Shown here piece after piece: positions 1-4,359 of a stretch of DNA of 5,779 nt; position 1 is the stretch's first letter; the number at the start of each line of letters is the position of its first letter. Below the pieces are notes generated by a model. That model was not told the origin of the DNA and did not search any database. It saw nothing but the letters and a program-made list of their open reading frames with translations. Position numbers and translations under genes: made by a program. This stretch comes from Microcaldota archaeon (GTDB lineage Archaea; Micrarchaeota; Micrarchaeia; Micrarchaeales; Micrarchaeaceae), in contig JAJZJI010000081.1 of the NCBI GenBank assembly GCA_021828345.1, positions 1-5,779 on the forward strand, in the 5' to 3' direction.

Positions 1-491
1 ATTCGAGCATAACAATAAATGGAAAAACACAAACAGGCAACAATGTAACAATAAATGGAGCCGGAATATCCAACTTAAGTACTAGTGGCTATTTCTCTGT
101 AAACGTAGGGCTTCAATATGGTATGAATAAAATAGTAATAACTGCAAAAAACCAACTAGGGATAATAAATCAAAAAATAATTGATATAGATTACTTAAAT
201 AAACAGGCAATACTCCAAAAACAATCAGATACATTTTCAATTACAATAAAGGCAATATACTCCCCAACATTTGTGGAAGCTCAAAGTCAAAATAGCACTC
301 TATATAAAGGAATCATAAATACAAACTCCAGCATAAAAGTAACAGGTGTAAATTCAATTATTATAAATACTGGAGAAATACAGAACATAGAAATATATTA
401 CAACTTACAATCATATATAATGAATGGGAAAGGACTGGGGATTATACTTATAAAGTATAAAAATGGGGTAATTACAATATCCAAAAATTAG
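1..491 (+). CDS. rodZ: RodZ-like protein, C-terminal part (5' end outside window)
   Basis: The frame is open from base 3 to the TAG at 489-491 and gives 162 residues. The ATG at 123 is internal, because it falls inside a conserved-looking Ig strand pattern (GLQYGMNKIVITAKN). Residues 1 to about 64 resemble a bacterial Ig-like or glucodextranase-B-like domain: a TINGK hairpin, then GYFSVNVGL, then NKIVITA. Residues about 76-152 resemble the RodZ C-terminal domain (DUF4115): SPTFVEA, LYKGIINTNSSIKVTG, an INTGEIQNIEIYYN segment and a closing GKGLGIILIKY. RodZ proteins normally have a cytoplasmic helix-turn-helix domain, one membrane segment and this extracytoplasmic part, and they link MreB to the elongation machinery. 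The N-terminal half lies off the window, so the helix-turn-helix is assumed, not seen. The next gene starts 23 bp downstream on the same strand and is probably co-transcribed. RodZ-family genes lie near ftsK/spoIIIE in other bacteria such as Bacillus, which supports the call. Confidence 0.72.
   Translation, partial: SSITINGKTQTGNNVTINGAGISNLSTSGYFSVNVGLQYGMNKIVITAKNQLGIINQKIIDIDYLNKQAILQKQSDTFSITIKAIYSPTFVEAQSQNSTLYKGIINTNSSIKVTGVNSIIINTGEIQNIEIYYNLQSYIMNGKGLGIILIKYKNGVITISKN
10..59 (+). repeat. 14-bp in-frame direct repeat in the Ig-like domain
   Basis: The 14 bases TAACAATAAATGGA occur at 10-23 and again at 46-59. The offset is 36 bases, so both copies are read in the same frame and each encodes TING (ITINGK, then VTINGA). 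The unit corresponds to 12 residues. It looks like a short duplicated beta-hairpin within the Ig-like domain. It may have arisen by a local duplication whose flanks have since diverged. Confidence 0.6.
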
Positions 492-514
492 CAAATATGT
501 TAGACTAAAATTAT

Positions 515-829
515 ATGAGTGTATTCTTTAACATTATATTCATAATCATAGCGATTCTCATAGTGATATTTTTACTACAGCTGATTGTATCTCTTCATGA
601 CCTTGACGAAAATTTAAAGGAAAGTAGAAAAGTATTGTCTGATGTATCTAAAATAACAGATGGAGTAAGGAAAGGGACAGAAGGAGTTAATGAAATTATA
701 AAAGATACAAAATCAGTATCATCAAAAGCAAAAAAAATACTAATGCAAACAGTAAATATGGTTAATCTATTCAAGTCAGTAACAAATATATTCAAAAATA
801 CTAATAAGAAGAAGAAAAAAATAAATTAA
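515..829 (+). CDS. small single-TM protein with long helical tail (DUF948-like topology)
   Basis: This is a 104-residue protein of unknown function. Residues about 5-26 form one strongly hydrophobic membrane segment (FNIIFIIIAILIVIFLL). After it comes a long charged helix with regularly spaced hydrophobic positions (about 27-75: LHDLDENLKESRKVLSDV, then ITDGVRKGTEGVNEIIKD), a more hydrophobic stretch (about 75-93) and a lysine-only run at 98-102. The topology is like DUF948/YtxG-type proteins, but I cannot claim homology. The ATG at 515 follows the rodZ-like stop by 23 bp, with no Shine-Dalgarno site. A weak TGTTAGACT (498-506) could be an extended -10 box but has no matching -35, so read-through from rodZ is more likely. 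The position suggests a role at the membrane alongside RodZ. It ends 43 bp before the converging ftsK stop. Confidence 0.75.
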   Translation: MSVFFNIIFIIIAILIVIFLLQLIVSLHDLDENLKESRKVLSDVSKITDGVRKGTEGVNEIIKDTKSVSSKAKKILMQTVNMVNLFKSVTNIFKNTNKKKKKIN

Positions 830-872
830 AAACAGATAATTTCATGTCAATACAGTGTACATAAGTAAATCT

Positions 873-3050
873 TTATTCTTGCAATAGAAAACTTTCAGCA
901 TCCTGAATAAGAACATCCCTAGGTTTAGAACCGTCCTGTGGACCAACAACACCTTTTTCTTCTAACTCCAATATAAGGCGTGCAGCTCTGGCATAACCTA
1001 TTTTTAGCTTGGACTGAAGTATTGAGGCAGACCCCCTTTTTGCAGCAACAACAATCCTTACTGCATCAGGAAACAAATTATCATCAGATAATACAGCCCC
1101 ACTCTCTGATACTAAATAGTTATTATCTCTCTGTGGAGTTAAGACAGACTCATTATATTCCGCCGTTCCCTGCTCAGATATAAATTTAATAACACGAGAT
1201 ATTTCTTCTTCAGTAACTAATGCACCTTGCACTCTAATAGTTTTTCCCATATCTGGACTCTTAAATAACATATCTCCCCTGCCTAAAAGAGTTTCTGCAC
1301 CAAGCTGATCTAGAATAACACGGGAGTCAATTACTGAGGCAACAGAAAGAGCAATTCTTGCAGGAATATTTGCTTTAATAATACCTGTAATAACATTTAC
1401 AGAAGGCCTTTGAGTTGCAAGAATAAGGTGAATTCCTACAGCCCTTGCCATTTGAGCAAGCCTCACAATTGAATTTTCTACTTCAATTCCTTTTGTAAGC
1501 ATCAGGTCTGCCATTTCATCAATAATAATTACAATATTACTTAACTTCCCATCTTTTTCCTTATTTGCATTATACCCAGCAATGTTACGAGCACCATCCT
1601 CCTTTAATAACTGATATCTAGTATCCATTTCCTTTACTGCCCACTTGAGAGCATTATTTACATTTTCCATATCTGTTATAACAGGAGTAAGTAAATGGGG
1701 AATTCCATTATAAACTGAAAGTTCTACATGTTTAGGATCAACAAGAATAAACTTCAATGTATCAGGGGAGTGCCTATATAAAAGCCCCATAAGGATAGAA
1801 TTTATAAGCATACTCTTACCAGATCCCGTAGATCCTGCAATAAGCAAATGAGGCATTGATGTAAGGTCCCTGATTATAATTTTTCCAGATACATCCTCCC
1901 CCATTGCAATTGGTAGAGTTAAAGACATATTTTGAAATTCTTGGGTATCTATGATATTTTTTAATGCAACAGCCTGAGATCTAGTATTAGGCATTTCAAT
2001 ACCAACAAGAGATGTACCTGGGATTGGAGCCTCAATCCTGACAGATCCAGATGGAGCAGCAAGGGCAAGTGCAATATCCCTATCTAAATTATTAATTTTA
2101 GAGACCTTAGTTCCCATTGTGATCTGTAGTGCATATCTTGTTACTACAGGTCCCGAAGAAACATCAACAACTTTAGATGTAATTCCAAAACTTGCAAGCG
2201 TTCTTTCTATAATTTCTGAATTTTTCTTTATATCTGAGGGATTAATATTATTAACTCTTTTTATCTCATTAAGAAATTCAATAGGTGGAAGTTGCCAATT
2301 ATCAAAATGAGGTTTCATTGCTTCCGATTCTGCAGCAGGAATAGCCTGTTTTACATCAGGTTTCTTTTGCAGTATTAAATCTCCTCCAATCATCTGAGGA
2401 GAAACATCTTCTTTATCATCTACCCCAGTAACTTCAAATTCTAAATTTTTAATTTTTCCATCCCCAACATTATTACGAATCATTGCATCATCCTTTTCGA
2501 AGAAGCTTCCTATAAATACAAAGATCGTATTTAATGCCCATTTTATAGATCTCAAAGATTCTGCAAAAGAAAAAGATAATGACATAAGAAAAGAAATAAC
2601 AATAACAGGGATCAAAATTATAATAGTTCCGGCTTTTGCCAAATATTTATCTAAAAGATGAAAGGTTAGGTAACCAACAGCACCTCCCAATTTTCCATGC
2701 TCTGATAAATATAAACTTATGGATGGATTAGAAACAGCATTAATAAAACCAAGTATGGATATTGTGAAAATGGTCATACCAAAAAGAGTGGAAAATGTGT
2801 TAAACCTATTTTTTGTACCTAAAAAACGCAAAGAGAGTAAAAAGGAAAAAACTGCAAATATAGGCAAACCCCATCCAAATATTATATATAAAAAGCTAAT
2901 ACCCTTGATATGCACAAAAATACCGATAAAACTCAACAGAGAGATTACAAGGAGAACTATACCAATAACAGTATATGTATCCTTCCCCTTAAAAGCTAAT
3001 CCTGCTTTCCTTTTAAATTTTGTAAACCTAGAGAGACGTTTTCTGCCCAT
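873..3050 (-). CDS. ftsK: DNA translocase FtsK/SpoIIIE
   Basis: FtsK is a septum-located hexameric DNA pump that clears and resolves the chromosome terminus during division. This 725-residue protein is complete. Membrane segments lie at about 25-47, 51-74, 85-106 and 142-160, with a possible fifth at 171-184. A short acidic linker of some 65 residues follows, not the very long Pro/Gln-rich one of E. coli. The alpha/beta motor shows the Walker A GSTGSGKS (406-413), LVDPKHVEL (436-444), the Walker B strand IVIIIDEMADLM (506-517) with the DE pair at 511-512, LATQRPS (544-550), and IDSRVILDQ followed by GAETLLGRGDMLF. The C-terminal gamma winged helix (about 656-716, ILQSKLKIGYARAARLILELEEKGVVG) is the DNA-orienting and XerD-activating domain. 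The protein has no cysteine. ATG 3050 is the only sensible start, since an in-frame TAA lies just upstream. The gene follows the 141-residue unknown on the same strand by 77 bp and may be expressed from its own promoter, with it, or both. Confidence 0.97.
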   Translation of the reverse strand: MGRKRLSRFTKFKRKAGLAFKGKDTYTVIGIVLLVISLLSFIGIFVHIKGISFLYIIFGWGLPIFAVFSFLLSLRFLGTKNRFNTFSTLFGMTIFTISILGFINAVSNPSISLYLSEHGKLGGAVGYLTFHLLDKYLAKAGTIIILIPVIVISFLMSLSFSFAESLRSIKWALNTIFVFIGSFFEKDDAMIRNNVGDGKIKNLEFEVTGVDDKEDVSPQMIGGDLILQKKPDVKQAIPAAESEAMKPHFDNWQLPPIEFLNEIKRVNNINPSDIKKNSEIIERTLASFGITSKVVDVSSGPVVTRYALQITMGTKVSKINNLDRDIALALAAPSGSVRIEAPIPGTSLVGIEMPNTRSQAVALKNIIDTQEFQNMSLTLPIAMGEDVSGKIIIRDLTSMPHLLIAGSTGSGKSMLINSILMGLLYRHSPDTLKFILVDPKHVELSVYNGIPHLLTPVITDMENVNNALKWAVKEMDTRYQLLKEDGARNIAGYNANKEKDGKLSNIVIIIDEMADLMLTKGIEVENSIVRLAQMARAVGIHLILATQRPSVNVITGIIKANIPARIALSVASVIDSRVILDQLGAETLLGRGDMLFKSPDMGKTIRVQGALVTEEEISRVIKFISEQGTAEYNESVLTPQRDNNYLVSESGAVLSDDNLFPDAVRIVVAAKRGSASILQSKLKIGYARAARLILELEEKGVVGPQDGSKPRDVLIQDAESFLLQE

Positions 3051-3057
3051 AAAACAT
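3028..3057 (-). other. possible 9-codon upstream ORF overlapping the ftsK start
   Basis: On the minus strand an ATG at 3057-3055 lies 7 bases before the ftsK ATG and out of frame with it. It reads MFYGQKTSL and stops at TAG (3030-3028), inside the ftsK coding region. The only Shine-Dalgarno-like AAGG nearby (3068-3065) is 7 bases from this upstream ATG but 14 from the ftsK ATG, so its spacing favours the short frame. A 4-base match in AT-rich DNA may be chance. If the promoter at 3071-3099 is used, AAGG would lie before the predicted transcript start. Confidence 0.2.
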
Positions 3058-3070
3058 TGTACTACCTTAA

Positions 3071-3099
3071 TTTATATACCAAAAGATAGGAAATAACAA
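3071..3099 (-). promoter_or_regulatory. candidate sigma-70-type promoter for ftsK
   Basis: On the minus strand there is TTGTTA (complement of 3094-3099), 17 bp, then TATAAA (complement of 3071-3076). The same -35-like hexamer TTGTTA occurs before the neighbouring gene. Transcription would start near 3064 and give a leader of about 14 bases. AT-rich intergenic DNA produces such matches often, so support is moderate. Confidence 0.4.
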
Positions 3100-3108
3100 T
3101 ATTTAATA

Positions 3109-3125
3109 AATAATTCGCAATTATT
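3109..3125 (-). other. AT-only stem-loop just after the stop of the 141-residue gene
   Basis: AATAATT (3109-3115) and AATTATT (3119-3125) are perfect inverted repeats around a 3-base loop. On the minus strand the stem begins 2 bases after the TAA stop of the 141-residue gene and is followed by a T-rich stretch. It could be a weak terminator or an mRNA 3' stabiliser ahead of ftsK. The stem has no G:C pairs and there is no clean T run, so an intrinsic terminator is doubtful. Confidence 0.3.
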
Positions 3126-3127
3126 AT

Positions 3128-3553
3128 TTATTCAGGAAAAATTGATGTTAACTTACCCATAAGAGATAATAGATCTTCATTACTTACAGAAGAACTAATA
3201 CCTAACATGTCCTGTTTGCTAACACCGCTTTTATAATCTTCATCAGAATCAAAATAATACATTTTACATTTTCCATCAGGAGAGAGTATAAAAAAATTTG
3301 ACATTCCGTCTTCACGAAAATCAATATATAATGTGCTTTCTCGACCACCAATTTGAGAGACCATTGATATCAACACTACATTTGAGTTATTCCTAAATAG
3401 TATTCTAAAACCTCGACCGTGATCTAAAATAATCGCATTATTTTTAGAATTAGAAAATATACTGAAAACAGTTTCATATAAAGATTTCACTGTTTCCCCT
3501 AAAGGATGTAAATCTCCAGTATCTACATACGGTCTTAACATTTCGGAATCCAT
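3128..3553 (-). CDS. hypothetical protein, small alpha/beta, cytoplasmic
   Basis: I do not recognise this 141-residue protein. It has no signal peptide, no membrane segment and no obvious catalytic motif. The pattern suggests an N-terminal helix (about 16-35, PLGETVKSLYETVFSIF), then four or five beta strands (NAIILD at 39-44, GFRILFRN at 48-55, NVVLISMVSQ at 58-67, STLYIDFRE at 73-81, FFILSPDGKCKMYYFD at 87-102), an acidic loop, and a C-terminal helix (SNEDLLSLMGKLTSIF). That layout would suit a small single-domain binding or adaptor fold. Cys96 is its only cysteine. The ATG at 3553 is chosen because a perfect extended -10 box lies 11 bases upstream. There is no Shine-Dalgarno site. The gene lies 77 bp upstream of ftsK on the same strand, so co-transcription and a division-related role are possible but unproven. 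Confidence 0.75.
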   Translation of the reverse strand: MDSEMLRPYVDTGDLHPLGETVKSLYETVFSIFSNSKNNAIILDHGRGFRILFRNNSNVVLISMVSQIGGRESTLYIDFREDGMSNFFILSPDGKCKMYYFDSDEDYKSGVSKQDMLGISSSVSNEDLLSLMGKLTSIFPE

Positions 3554-3564
3554 AATGTGAGGTG

Positions 3565-3594
3565 ATTATAACATCAATAAAACAAATATAACAA
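3565..3594 (-). promoter_or_regulatory. extended -10 promoter for the 141-residue gene
   Basis: On the minus strand TTGTTA (complement of 3589-3594) is followed by 18 bp and then TATAAT (complement of 3565-3570). TG one base before TATAAT makes a perfect extended -10 box, TGTTATAAT. Only 11 bases separate it from the ATG at 3553, so a start about 7 bases downstream of the box would leave a leader of about 5 bases. That predicts a nearly leaderless mRNA and fits the lack of a Shine-Dalgarno site. Confidence 0.6.
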
Positions 3595-3601
3595 ACAGAC
3601 A

Positions 3602-3630
3602 TTGAGTAAATTCCAAAATAATGATATAAA
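3602..3630 (+). promoter_or_regulatory. extended -10 promoter for the cyclophilin gene
   Basis: TTGAGT (3602-3607) is followed by 17 bp and TATAAA (3625-3630). TG at 3622-3623 gives the extended form TGATATAAA. Twelve bases separate the box from the ATG at 3643, so the leader would be about 6 bases. The -35 element lies back to back with that of the divergent gene, 7 bp apart. The two promoters therefore share one short region and could respond to the same regulator or to local supercoiling. Confidence 0.55.
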
Positions 3631-3642
3631 TCACATACAAGT

Positions 3643-4359
3643 ATGAAGAAAAATGTTTCAAATACAGTAATAATAATTTATGCAGTATTAGTAATACTCA
3701 CACTATCTGGTATTATATATACAATTCAAATAAAACCAAGCTTGTGCTACATACCTTTTCAACCAAATATAAAAAAATATTCATCATATCCAAGGATGTG
3801 TATTAATACAAATAAAAGTTACACAGGTACAATTTCCACATCACTTGGAGACATAAACTTCACACTATACCCAAAATCTGCTCCACTAGCAGTAAATAAC
3901 TTCTATTTCCTTGCAAAAAGTGGGTTCTATAACAATACAATAGTTGACAGAGTTGTGAAAGGATTTGTTGTACAAGCAGGATCACCAAATGGTAGTTTAA
4001 CTGGAGGACCAGGATATAAATTTCAAGATCAAATCAACCCTAAAAGCTTAGGAATACCATCTCAACTTATAAATGCGTATACAAAAGAGGGATATAACTA
4101 CGATTATAATGTAAAATCATACCCTGTATCTCAATATTCTATTGCAATGGCAAATTCTGGTCCAAACACAAATGGAAGTCAATTCTTCATTGCAATGGCA
4201 AAAGAGTCTCAACTTAATGGAATGTATACCGTGTTTGGCAAAGTAACTTCAGGATACAATGTTCTATCTGAAATACAAAATACATCTGTAGACACAAAAA
4301 ATAACGATAAACCTTTACAGGATATAAAAATAAATTCCATTACAATAAACGCAGACTAA
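3643..4359 (+). CDS. membrane-anchored cyclophilin-type peptidyl-prolyl cis-trans isomerase
   Basis: This 238-residue enzyme probably catalyses proline cis-trans isomerisation in proteins outside the membrane. Residues about 7-29 form one uncleaved-looking membrane anchor after a short MKKN start. No lipobox is visible. The cyclophilin domain runs from about 60 to 236. It includes GDINFTLYPKSAPLAVNNF, then VDRVVKGFVVQAGSP, in which R103, F108 and Q111 match CypA R55, F60 and Q63. SIAMANSGPNTNGSQFFIAMA carries A170, N171, Q180 and F182, matching CypA A101, N102, Q111 and F113. CypA M61 is V109, H126 is Y195 (common in bacteria), and W121 is Q190. An insert of some 25 residues (about 133-160, NPKSLGIPSQLINAY to VKSYP) precedes the SIAMAN strand and resembles loops I know from Candidate Phyla Radiation cyclophilins. 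Cys35 and Cys53 flank the anchor-domain linker. Its 3' end overlaps the converging gene by 4 bp. Confidence 0.93.
   Translation: MKKNVSNTVIIIYAVLVILTLSGIIYTIQIKPSLCYIPFQPNIKKYSSYPRMCINTNKSYTGTISTSLGDINFTLYPKSAPLAVNNFYFLAKSGFYNNTIVDRVVKGFVVQAGSPNGSLTGGPGYKFQDQINPKSLGIPSQLINAYTKEGYNYDYNVKSYPVSQYSIAMANSGPNTNGSQFFIAMAKESQLNGMYTVFGKVTSGYNVLSEIQNTSVDTKNNDKPLQDIKINSITINAD

Noticed and set aside
123..491. A separate 122-residue gene starting at ATG 123
   Set aside because: The frame is open to the left edge, and the residues before the Met complete the Ig-like strand pattern, so this Met is internal.
851..859. TACAGTGTA inverted repeat between the converging genes as a terminator
   Set aside because: The arms are 4 bp around a 1-base centre, which cannot form a hairpin, and no T run follows.
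2719..3096. A 125-codon open frame on the + strand opposite the ftsK N-terminus
   Set aside because: It is antisense to the FtsK membrane segments, its product has no recognisable domain, and the ftsK frame is unambiguous. Shorter + frames at 980-1183 and 2119-2310, and a - frame at 595-795 opposite the small membrane gene, were rejected for the same reason.
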